Source: Atopsyche davidsoni | Lineage: Eukaryota; Arthropoda; Insecta; Trichoptera; Hydrobiosidae | DNA length: 64,000 nucleotides | Reading direction: 5' to 3' | Assembly (NCBI GenBank): GCA_022113835.1 | Contig: JAILWY010000004.1 | Coordinates: forward strand, 4,095,501-4,159,500 | Shown here: in pieces, positions 1-10,700 of the stretch | How the letters are laid out: every line of letters starts with the position of its first letter | Numbering within the stretch: position 1 is the first letter of the stretch | Program-made: the position numbers and the translations under genes | Notes under the pieces: generated by a model | Database searches by the model: none | What the model saw: the letters and a program-made list of their open reading frames with translations, nothing else | What the model was told of the DNA's origin: nothing

Positions 1-441
1 GGTCGGTTTCGCCCTTCAAGGGGTCGATGACAGCGAAAAATTAAATTGGGGGTCCACGAACTATAAATGGGGGTATACGAGAGTGGATCCTATTTAAGCA
101 GGTCATCACCAAAATTTAGGCATTTCGTAAATGTCATAATTGAACACAGATTGAACCTATGTACTTACATAATAATGCTGTTAATCCTGCATTATAGACT
201 ATCTCAGGAACGTTTTTGATAGCTTTACCATCTTCATACTACATGGAAAAGGGTTTCTGTGCAGTTGTCAACTATTAACAAAAAAATGAATAGTTATTCA
301 ATGTTTACATACCGACATAAAATATGGCGCACCCTGTATGATAATGAATTTGCAAAAATTCAATATTAGCAAGGCAGGGGCTACGAAAAACAGGAAAACT
401 CGACAAGGGGTCAACGGGACAAAATAGTCTGGGAGCCTATG
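1..441 (-). mobile_element. hAT-type MITE, cut by the window edge
   Basis: Reverse-orientation copy of the element also found at 10201-10692, 34351-34717 and 55769-56229. It shares the 'ggggtcgatgacagcgaaaa' block and the 'ctcgacaaggggtcaacggg' block, and ends in a degraded terminal repeat (gggagcctatg) at 441. The expected 8-bp target copy would be 442-449, but its partner lies outside the window. No coding sequence survives. Confidence 0.85.
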
Positions 442-449
442 ATTTAAAC

Positions 450-3400
450 AATCCGTATTTATATAAAAATACAATAGAAGCTAAACTTATGCAATGTTAC
501 TTACAAATCCCATGACCGCAGATACAAAAATACATTTTAACGTTTTTATTTTTACCGTTGGACAAATCAATACATCTCAGTAGAGTTTTTGCAGTATATT
601 CACCGTTCGCCATTTTTAATTTTCAGCTTTATCATTCACCGTGTATAAGGCTGTAGCTTTAAAGTTTTCCAGCCCTTCCCCGGTGATTAATACCTTGGGG
701 ATGACGCCCCCACCCCGCCGCAGCCGCTCTTCCTATACTTGAAAACTTCCGCCTTAACTCACCCCCGTACAACATTGTCGCTAACTTTTTTAATAATTAT
801 ACTTTTCTATTATTTTTCTGGCATTCTTTTTAATCATAAATTTAAAATCTTTTAATATCAACCTTCTATCTTTGCGACATGTTATATCTCTTTCAAACAC
901 AAAAAGTATGAGCCCCGTGAATTTGACGGTTTGTGTGTGGTATTAAATTTGTTTCTTTCTTTCTACCAGTTAAACGTTCATTTATAATTTTTTTATATTT
1001 AAAAAATATCTTGATGTAGATTCCATTAAATCATTTGATAATTCTATCTATGTTTTAACTCATTTAAAAAACTAAAATGTGACGCATTGTTTATCAAAAT
1101 CATTATTTTTATACACAGTATACACACTTGCATATATCGACTAAAATTATTACTTAGTAAGAGAGCTACGAAGGTCGAAAGAATTATACCACTAGATGTG
1201 GGTTCAAACCTTACTTGTAGATAATTAATAGGTATTTTATTCTATTAAGAAATCTTTATTACAAAATCTTACCCTTATAAATATTAATTGAAATAGTATT
1301 ACATTTAAACATACAAAATACTTAAAAGATAAAAATACTATATATGTATTATATCCTAATTAAAACAAGAGATTAATGTCAGAACTAAATAGTAATTAAG
1401 CAGAAGATTAATATATATTCTTTAAAAATGTTTCAATTTAATTACACACAATGAAACAGCAAATTTCTCTCGAGACAAAAGACCCCTTATTTACGTATTT
1501 AAATTAATCTGTTACTATCCGGCAATGAATAAAATGTAAGATAGAATACAAAAGGAATAAAATAAGGGTTGAGATTCCTACCCTCGGCTTGCCAGGTATT
1601 TGTACCACAAATGAGGGGTTAAACCCTTACATAAAGGTGCTTGCGTACACAATCCAAAAACTTTAATGTTAAATGGTTGAAATTGTTTTATCCATGTCGT
1701 TTCTAAATATTTTCAAGTTTATTTATATAAATATACTAAGCAGTTATTGTTTAATATACACAAAAAATATTATCTACAAACAATTTTATTATATATTATT
1801 ATTTGTTAATTAAATCCATTCATTTTCTAGGCAGTATTTTAAAATCAATATTAATTTATTTGGCGTTTCTTCAATATTTCCTTACTTCGATTCAAATTTT
1901 AAAGGCGCTTTGCCAAATTATCCCCTCTACGAAAACCTTTCAGGAAATGTCTTTCCGCGTGAAACTTTGGCGCTTTGGGTTGTAATATTTTTATGTGAAT
2001 TAATTATCATACATTCAGGAAGAGTCCTAAAGGTTTTGATCTCATAAAATTCTCTTATAGCAGACAATAAAAGAAAATGACTCCAACACTTCGCTGGTTA
2101 GACAACTTTATATTATCCGACTAGTAGCATAGAATTTTATTACGATATAAAAATACTATATACATCGTATATTTAATAATTCCAAAACTAATACAGCACT
2201 TAAAGCTTAGTATTTTTTTTGTTTAAATAATCTTTAAAATTTCAAGAATTTTATAATACGCTTGTGAAAAGGTTTCGGTCTTAGATAAGAGTAAATATTT
2301 GTAACTACTAAGTAAAGAAAATTAATTTTTGGGAACCTGATAAAAGTTCTCTGCATATGATTACATTTGGCAAATTATCATAAAAGCCTCGACTCAAGAA
2401 GCTGAACTGGTTATTCATATATAGCTCCTGAACGATTTTTACATGCGCTGTAAGGTTGTTTTCATGAAAACTTCGCTCTGAAAATAACTAATTGGCTAGG
2501 AAGCTGCGGGCGTTTAGTCTGAAGAACACACAAGTTATTCATATTTATTGTTTAAAAGTAGTATATTGCAAGATAAAAAAATAATAAAAAAATACAGTAT
2601 CGTAGCATCTACAACAAAAAAAATCACGTCAGGCAAATTTTTTCATAAAAATTAGGCCTTGTTTCTTACGCAACGTTTAATACAAAAAATACGAAATAAG
2701 TAAAATAAACGTTTTTTTTTTTTTAATATTAAAGACAATAAAACTTTAATTAAAGGCAAGGTACAAGGCTCTGCTGCAACCCTTAGCAGCATTCAGGCTC
2801 GGAGTCGGGCTTCAAAGCTCGGCTCTCCCTCCAGCCAGACTCGGCGACGCCGATCAGTATTGGAGACAAACCAAACACCAACATTAATATATCATTTATA
2901 TAGCGTAGTTATTTTTTTTTTCGTATTACGTATGCGGCAGTCATTATTATCTGGGAGAAAGATACGAAACGGCCTACAGTGAAAAAAATATTTTTATCTT
3001 GGATAACCTAGTAATTTTTTTTATATGGAATTTTTTATATAAGAATGAAACCAATTTACTAAATACACGAAAACAAATGTGTCCCTTATGTTAATGAAGC
3101 TTCATTTTTATATTTTGTGTTTAAATAGTTTTTTGACGTTCTTTAGTATTTTAGATAAATAATGATGTAAGGGAATTATTTTCATAAGATTTTAATCAAA
3201 TATTATCAAACATTAAATAATTTCAGAAAACTTTTATTTGTTCAAAACTGAAAATAAGGTGATATTCAATTCTATGACTTTAAGCTTCTTTTACTTTATT
3301 TACTAAGTAAACAACTCTCAGATTGCTTTCTGTCACACTGACGCCAAAATTAATTGATAAACGAATGACAAGGGTAGATTTCAGTAAACTTTCTTCTTTC

Positions 3401-3581
3401 TGGTTCTACTTACAATTATTTTGTAATATTCATTTACATTGTAATGAATTAAATAATAAATTTGAATCCAAAAACAATTTATTTGTGTATTTCATGTTTT
3501 TGATACAAAATATTATTAGCTAAAAATAAAAAACATTAAAAAATTTCTTTGATAAATATTATATCAGTGTTTTCTTGAAAT
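450..3581. other. AT-rich intergenic DNA, no gene seen
   Basis: Mostly A/T runs with only short chance ORFs. Two GC-richer patches stand out: about 670-775 (C-rich) and 2755-2875. The second lies beside a long T tract and may be the head of an inverted retroposon. A box-B-like string (gggttcaaacc) near 1200 hints at a tRNA-derived relic. Nothing could be identified with confidence. Confidence 0.5.
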
Positions 3582-3722
3582 TCACTCGCGTAAATCATGT
3601 TGACGGAATATCGATATTTTGTCTTCGTTGAAAATCCCATCCCACATTTGAAATACCTCTGGCCAGGCTTTTGCCAAGATCCGTACCATGACCTCATAGC
3701 CAACAAACATAGAAAATAATAA
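3582..3722 (-). CDS. Candidate coding exon, possibly gustatory-receptor-like
   Basis: A good acceptor (TTTTTCAG) is followed by a 46-codon open frame ending in TGA. The peptide starts L-L-F-S-M-F-V-G-Y-E and contains LAKAWPEVFQMW. A hydrophobic stretch followed by W-P-x5-W recalls the region of insect sugar gustatory receptors that follows a transmembrane helix. This is family knowledge from memory, not a search result. No partner exon was found on either side, and an internal AG|GTATTT could be the true donor. A second frame is also open, so this may be a pseudogene piece or chance. Confidence 0.28.
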   Translation of the reverse strand, partial: LLFSMFVGYEVMVRILAKAWPEVFQMWDGIFNEDKISIFRQHDLRE

Positions 3723-5465
3723 CTGAAAAATTTTATTTTAAATAATTAAAGTGTAACTAAAATAATACAAAACATATTAGATCTTTTGTAATTCAGAAAA
3801 TTATATCAGATTCGTAAATGTTTATTTTAATTTCATATTCTAATTTTCATTTAGTTTTTGTAGTTTAGGTATAATATTTTAGCCGAGTTAAAAAAAATAC
3901 TAAGACTAATTAGTTATAATTGTAAAATAAATCAATAATCTTCAAATCGTATTCTAAGCTTATTTTACTACATTCTAATATTCATGCTTAAGTTACAATT
4001 GTTTATGTATTACGTATTAATAAATGATTAATGCCATTTATATTTAAAATTTTAAAAAAATGCATGCATATATTCAATAAGACTTATAGATTACAATATA
4101 ACTGATTGGAAATTATTAAAAACTATACATTAAAAAATAAATCAGAATAAAGAATAAAGAATACTAGAGTTACTACTTTCCTTCAAATAATGCCTTAAAT
4201 AAATGCCTTCATACTTTTCAAACCTACACATATAAATAAAATATTTATTGATTTCCAGCAAAAACTGAATAGGTATATAAAAAATTCAAAACCTTTGTAA
4301 ACCGCAAAGCTTTTTCTTAAATTTTTCCATTTACATTCAAAAAATATATGTACTGAAAAATCTTCATTAAAACTAATATTAACTCTTAAAAAATTATTTT
4401 GAAAACCAAGTATGTTGGCGAAACTAATAGCTATAAATAAAAACAAATTTAAATGACACCAAACATTTTCTACTTATATTTTATAGTAATTTCTGTAAAA
4501 ATAACAAATATTGTTTTATATATTGTACATATATTTTAAATTTTTTTTGAATTCAATGGATCACATGTTTGATTAGATGTAAATGTTTATAAAAAAAAAC
4601 AATACACTAATTACCAGTTTTTGTGATTCAACATACATTATAAATACCCTTATATATATTTAAATATATTTGGCTAAATTAATCAAGTTGTTGTGATATT
4701 TCCTAGAAAGGCTTTTCGAGCCAATCTGGTGTCAAGGGACAAGATATTTCGTTTTTTTATTTTTTCTGTGGTCATCCGTATAAGCTTTAAACATGGCATG
4801 TCCATGGAATTATGCCAAACATGTATGTGAAATTAAATTAAATAAAGTAGAGCGTCTATTTATTTCAGAGAATAAAGAGAAATTGCTCACTGAATAATTC
4901 ATTTCAAACGCTTAAAACTTAAAATACAAATCGTAACCCTCATAAGAAATATGTTTACGTGGATTTAATAATAATTAAAATATATTTTTTTAGGTGAGCT
5001 TAACCTTCTAATGTTGCAGATTCCGCTAGTTGTTTTAGATTAACTTATACTAAGTTTGTAACAATTCTATGAAGCTTAATTACTTAAGTTGTCTTAAGTT
5101 TTCGTATTAAAGTTTCATAACGTTTATGAATTAATTTAAATATTCCTCAAATAAAATTATACTTGGTACTTTATTATCATTTAAAGTTCTTTAATTTTAT
5201 TATATTTATATCATACATTTTTTAAACCTGTTACTCAAGAAAAAAATTGTTTTACTAATACTTTCCAGCCTCACTTTTTTGGTGATATAAATTTTAATCA
5301 AAGTATTATTTTTACAGTATAATAAATCATAATCATATTTTCTTGTAAAGGTTGGAAAAAATAGTTGAATAATCACGGAAACATTGAAAGATATTCATTT
5401 AGAAGATGATTTACTGTGGTTGTCGTGATAAATTTAGATTTTTTACATCACTAAAAATTTTATTT
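3723..5465. other. AT-rich DNA, no gene seen
   Basis: Contains one 83-codon minus-strand ORF (4195-4446) that is rich in F, I and K. It is explained by base composition and shows no motif. No repeat shared with the rest of the window was noticed. Confidence 0.5.
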
Positions 5466-5670
5466 TTTTATTAATGATATGGGTAACTTTTTATACTTTT
5501 GCTGAACATTGATGACCTGATGCATCTGATGATGACCAAGTCTGTTGGTCGAAACTTGTCATGCTAAAACAATAATAAACTCAAAGTGAAGAAAGTATAA
5601 AAAGTTACCCATATCATTAATAAAAGATTGATCTTCACAAATCAAATGCCTTGTCCTTCAACAAGATTAT
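5466..5670 (+). repeat. Penelope-like (?) repeat with hammerhead motif, copy 1
   Basis: Shares about 150 bp with 16491-16640, including the hammerhead, an 'aataaactcaaagtgaaga' block and a 'gatcttcac...caa-aagatt' tail. Perfect 34-nt inverted arms (5466-5499 and 5592-5625) flank the ribozyme. The right arm belongs to the family; the left arm is absent in copy 2, so it probably came from an inverted, truncated second copy. Small hammerheads and inverted partial copies are known from Penelope-like elements, but no reverse transcriptase or GIY-YIG sequence remains here to prove it. Confidence 0.6.
5522..5564 (+). ncRNA. Minimal type-I hammerhead ribozyme motif
   Basis: Read as RNA: stem I GCAU (5522-5525) pairs with AUGC (5561-5564). 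The core CUGAUGA is 5526-5532. Stem II GACC (5534-5537) pairs with GGUC (5547-5550) across a 9-nt loop. Then comes GAAAC (5551-5555), a two-base loop, and GUC (5558-5560), giving a two-pair stem III with cleavage expected after C5560. One extra U (5533) sits between the core and stem II. The same extra U occurs in the second copy, so it is a family trait. Activity is unproven; such short stem III forms usually work as dimers. Confidence 0.6.
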
Positions 5671-6640
5671 TTTATTATTTTCAATATTTTCAGTTCTCAG
5701 ACATAAATTTCTGATATTTTTAAAAATATAATATTTATGCTTTTAGACTCCACTCTCGGAGCACCCTTACGATCATCGCAGTTTTAAACTTGAATATGTA
5801 ATATTTATTGCTGGGTTTTTATGGAGTTTTCAAAAACACCAAGTGCGAGCGTTAAAAAAAGTATTACCTACACGCTAATCTCGAGATGATACGACTTAGT
5901 GCTGAACAGATCTGGGTCAGGCTTTCATACGAGATCCATTACATGCGACACCGTTTCGTGTATGAATAGAAATCCCGGACTCAATGGAGGACGCAACTCC
6001 AAGATGGCGCCGGCAAAAACAACAAAGTGAGCGACGAGGGCGACGAGGTGAACTCCCTTGTACAAAAAAATCGAGTATCCAGGAAAGAGATTCAATTGGT
6101 TTTTGAAAGTTTTTGCTGGCATCAGCTTCTTATGATGCACCGAAGCCTGGCTGCGAGGAACTTCAGAACGCTATCTGCACCTTTATTATGCAAGCGATTT
6201 ATAAAAGTGCTTCGAAAGTCTTTCGAGTGTAACTTGAAATATACCAAAGACGTGTCCACGTCGATATATGCACATTCCAGATCAAAAATTGCAAAATCGT
6301 AATACAACCTTAAGACTTAACGACGAGAAAAATAAAACTTATCAGATACATTATATCTATGATAATATAGATACAGTTAAATCTTCAATCATAAAAAACC
6401 TGTATAGGCAAAAACGTACTTCATGTGAGACGGTCTTCACAAAAAATCAATAATATATTTAACGAGTGCGTGTATTGGCTTAATTATATAGACTTTAAAA
6501 ATAATAATATCCAGATCGGATTTAAATGCTTCACTCAATACTTTGCGTCAAAAGTCTAGTATTGCAAGTCACACAATATTTAATTGGCATAATAAGTACG
6601 TTGTTTCACTTATAGGATATGATTGTTAAAAATTCTTGCT
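5671..6640. other. Intergenic, unclassified
   Basis: Part of this (about 5750-6140) is less AT-rich and contains CAAGATGGCGCC, a YY1/Pho-like site. A 91-codon plus ORF (6027-6302) and overlapping minus ORFs have no recognisable domain and no convincing splice sites. I would not call a gene. Confidence 0.4.
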
Positions 6641-6651
6641 AAGTACCTAGT

Positions 6652-6763
6652 AATTCGTTGGTATAATTGGTAATACACCGGCCATGTAAGCTTGGGGATG
6701 TGGGTTCGAATCCCACACAAATCACGATTATATTTTTCTGAGAGTTTCTTTAATCATTTATCA
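6652..6763 (+). repeat. tRNA-derived SINE
   Basis: A tRNA-like head carries a good A box (TGGTATAATTGG) and a perfect B box (GGTTCGAATCC) in a foldable T arm. The anticodon loop would read TGT (Thr-like), but the acceptor stem is imperfect. The head runs into a body (CACGATTATATTTTTCTGAG) that recurs reversed at 27957-28012. The shared non-tRNA body shows that this is a SINE, not a tRNA gene. Confidence 0.7.
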
Positions 6764-9108
6764 ATATTTGAAAAAATTATCAATCTTTAAAGCCATGTTT
6801 ATCATTTGAGTAGTTATATAATACATATTACACTTATATTTAGAGGCACATTCTCGGTTGTATAACTTTTATAAAATTGTATAAAACCTCTCAAAAGTAA
6901 ATTCTACAATCATGCAAAGCAACAATTTAAAAAGACCAAAATATTTACAACAATAAACGAATCAAAGCCTATCTTGAAAATGTGGTTAGTCGTGAATTAC
7001 AAAATAAACGCATTATAAACATATTACACTTGTTCAATACGGACACGTTCATTCTTTTATATTACTACACACTTAACCTCATTTAGTTCAAAGAGCACAA
7101 ATGTTATAATATAAAATTAAACCTTGATAATAAGATTTGTCACAACCTCTAAAACTGTGAAATCAAGACATAAATAAAACTCTTACCTTGTAATATCGTT
7201 AATCTTCTCTGGCAACCAAATTGAAAGGTACCGCTTTTTCATAAAAGATTACTCACTGGTAAAACATGAAAAACTTATTGAAAGTCTGAATAACATTCAA
7301 TACCACCAACTTGTATGCACAAAGAACTAAAACATGACCCTTATCACTTAGTTTTGGGCCCTTAGGTAGCTCAGGATTTACACAATAAAGAAATACGTGT
7401 CAATTGTCAGATGCTTGATCGATCCGAATGAGGGCTTCGGCATAGAATAGAAAGTGTCACAATAACAGAGAATACACTAAACCAACTCGAAAACTAAACA
7501 AAATAATATTTGTATAAAAATTTTACGATATACAAATGTAATATTTATTACTACTTGTGTCTTAAAATGTTAAAAATCCGTGGCAGCTGTCAAGAATCGA
7601 CCGACGATAAACGAAGAAATTAATTGTTGCAATATAAAAAAAAAAAAACACACTGAGTTAAATTATCGACCATATATATATATGAATAGAAAAGTACATA
7701 TTTTGGTAAAATGAGAAATTTTATTGGTCTTATTATATTTTGACTCGAATGTTTCCTTGTGTTTTCCAATTTCCACAATCTGCTCGCTGGATACGACAAA
7801 AACAAGCAAATATGAAAATGTGACAACAAGAGTACAGAAAATGAGATGTCTTGTGTGTGGCTAGGAGCGAACCTTTATTCAAAGAGGCTTCGTCGGATTT
7901 GCCTACGAGGGAAGGTTCTAAGTTTGGATCGAAATCCGCAATCATATTTTTCATGGCAGTTATTATAGGCTGGCCGAGAAAATTTTTATGGAAACGGAAC
8001 GGGTCAAGCAGAAATAATGTTTTCTTCAAAGATGCTTTCTTGAAAGAAAATATGATTCCAATGCTTTATTCGTTTTTACCCAAATATAAAGACGCCTTTA
8101 TTTATGTCCAAGTAAGACCTAAGAAAATAGCATGTACCAATATAAAAAAGCCCCAATATCCGCAAAGTAAACATTCGTATGTTTATATTTTAGGGATTAT
8201 ATTAAAATGTTTGCAAACTAATTTCATTCTGCATTTAATTTTAAAAATATAAATCAGTCAATTGATTCGTTTTTTTATATAAAAATTGTATTAATACACT
8301 GTAGAACAATGTATTCAAAAATATTTTTCCCTGAGATCGGGGCTGCAGGTACTTGTATAAAAAATCAGCAACCCCTGAATTACGCATTTGGTTGCACTGT
8401 CCATCATAGCAGCTAAGAATATTTCTATTGGTAAACTTAAAATTATTGAAAAAATAACTCAATATTCAATAAGATACATCATCAATCAAATTCATACTTT
8501 TAATAAATATTTCACTATGAAATTTTTCTAAAGTGGATTCCGTTGTTCTATACAAAGTATCAGTTCGAGTTTTATATTTAAAGTATCAAATATCATTTAA
8601 CTGCTTAGAGTGCCTAATTTCACACTTAATCAATGAATTTCAAAGGTTACTCTACTGAAATTGTGATATTCAAAGTTTAACGAGCGTTAACTCCGCGCGT
8701 CATAAAGCCCGGCGCCGCATCCAGCAGTCGATCGGAGAATACTTCATGCGAAGCGATTGAATTGTCAAACTCACTGAATTCTGTTACGACTTTCATAAAC
8801 TGTGATTCTTCCATAAAGAGAGACAGAATTCAGTGGAAATCCAAAACCTTCATGGCATTGCATCCGGTCAGCCTGAGAGATAAAATCAGTTCTACCGAGG
8901 TGACTTCGCGGACGTGATCTGAATGTTTATTTTTCTTTTCCGATCGGAATTTTTTATTGAATATATTGCATTTATAGAAATTTTACACAGCCGAATACAC
9001 AACCCAACAACTGATACAATAAAGAGGCGAAAACATTTTAAATATCACTGGTGTTAATGCTATTATAAAGTTAAAAAATAAACTACATTGAAAACACCTG
9101 TGATTGTA
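6764..9108. other. Intergenic with two opposed ORFs
   Basis: At 7733-8252 a plus ORF (133 codons, 7851-8252) and a minus ORF (98 codons, 7733-8029) overlap. Neither shows a known domain, and both end in low-complexity AT-rich code. At most one is an old coding relic. About 8685-8950 is markedly less AT-rich and could be a regulatory block. A minus-strand donor-like AAG|GTAAGAG occurs at about 7190 after a short ORF, but no partner exon was found. Confidence 0.35.
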
Positions 9109-9657
9109 CAAAGTGTCCAAAAAGAGTATCGGGTATTTGTTAGTTCAGTAAAACAAAAACCACTAGTAATCAAGTATTTTTTTATTATTGATTATAAGAA
9201 TACAAAATGGAAAATTATTATTTCGAAAAGATGATGTTATCCAAATGGTGATCGTTACGCTGCTGACACTCTTCTAATCTGGAAAGAAGATTGCTGATAA
9301 CACGCTGACACATAGCCCTCGATATTGCAGCCATTTCTGACCTGATGGTTTGTTTCAATTTTGTTAGGTTCGTCGGATTATTCTCATAAACCCTACTTTT
9401 AAAGTATCCCCATACGAAATAGTCAAGAGGGCCAAGGTCGGGGCTTTTGGGAGGCCAGTTGATGTTACCTCTAAGTGAAATGACCTTATTAGGGAATAAT
9501 TCGTTAACAGCTTCAATTGATTGATTGGGTCTTGTTGGGACCACGTTCTTGAGTTAAAACCTTGAAACTCCTGCAACTCAGGGCCCAAAAATTTTCGCAG
9601 CATATCGCAATAACGGTCACTATTCACATTCACCCGATACTCTTTTTGGAATCCCTG
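9109..9657 (-). mobile_element. Tc1/mariner-superfamily element, 5' half deleted
   Basis: Bounded by TA on both sides. The inverted ends share TCCAAAAAGAGTATCGGGT. The minus strand carries the C-terminal part of a DDE transposase in two frames with a shift near 9540. The upstream frame has NSDRYCDMLRKFL; the downstream frame has NWPPKSPDLGPLDYFVWGYF, the usual block around the last catalytic residues. The coding remnant starts almost inside the 5' end, so the DNA-binding half has been deleted. Non-functional. The N-terminal half of a relative lies at 38520-38760. Confidence 0.85.
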
Positions 9658-10192
9658 TATTACAAACTGAAGCAAGCAAATACTTAATATGAACAAAGCT
9701 TCATGTAGGTAAAAAGCAATAATAAAAATTTATTTTGAAAAATTAAAAAAGAAAAACACTAAGCGAAACCTACTACTTTTTGAAATGTATATATATGATT
9801 TATTAAAAGTGAAAAACATTAAATTATATATGTATTAAAACACTTTCTTTAATATTTACAAAATGTCGACCTTGATGACGGCGTCAGGTATTTTCGGTAG
9901 AAAGCTCATTAATTCCAGTCCAGTGCGCCACAGTGGATGATACGCGGCATAAGGCAGAGTAACTCTGATTGACGTATGAAGGACGTCAAAGCTCGATTCC
10001 TACGTCAAAGCTACCCTTACGGGGGTGCCCGAGACGCTAGGGGAGGGGGCGCGACGCTGGAGGGTGCGATAATGCAATGCTCGGAGGACATTAACTAACT
10101 CACTATTAACAACTTGAAACTAAATAACTTATGTTCAGAATTGTTGACGTGATTAATTACAGTTGATCATATATTAAGATATATAGCTTTTC
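9658..10192. other. Spacer between two transposon relics
   Basis: AT-rich in its left half, GC-richer at about 9870-10075. No ORF, repeat or splice signal worth naming. Confidence 0.5.
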
Positions 10193-10200
10193 ATGTAATA

Positions 10201-10692
10201 CATAGGTTCCCAAACTATTATATCCCGTCGACCCCTTGTCGAGTTTTCCTGTTTTTTGTAGACCCCTGCCTTGCTAATATTGAATTTTAATTCATCATCT
10301 TCAAACATATTTTTGACATCTGATATACAGGTGCGCCATATTTCATATCGGTATTTAATAATGATTTTTTTTTTGTAAGAAGGTTGACAAATGCACTGAA
10401 ATCCTTCTTCATGTAGTGTAAAAATGAGAAATCTATCAAAAACTTTTTTGCGATAGTCCATAATGCAGGATTAACAGCATTATTATGTAAGTACATAGGT
10501 TCAATCTGTGCTCAATTATGGCATTTACGGAATGCCTAAATTTTGGTGATGACCTGCTTAAATGAGATCCACTCTCTCGTAGACCCCCATTTACAGTTTG
10601 TGGATCCCCAATTTAATTTTTCGCTGTCATCGACCCCTTGAAGGGCGAAATCGACCCCTGGGGGTCGATATTGACCACTTTGGGAACCACTG
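10201..10692 (+). mobile_element. hAT-type MITE, 492 bp
   Basis: Ends are CATAGGTTCCCAAA and, reversed, CAGTGGTTCCCAAA, typical of hAT termini. Flanks ATGTAATA (10193-10200) and ATGTAATG (10693-10700) match at 7 of 8, an 8-bp target duplication. Minus-strand ORFs inside have no transposase motif, so the element is non-autonomous. It is the longest complete copy in the window. Confidence 0.92.
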
Positions 10693-10700
10693 ATGTAATG

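Noticed and set aside
6652..6725. tRNA-Thr gene
   Set aside because: Acceptor stem is mispaired and the attached body recurs elsewhere, so it is a SINE head.
7733..8252. Protein-coding gene on either strand
   Set aside because: Overlapping ORFs on both strands, no domain, no splice signals; cannot choose.
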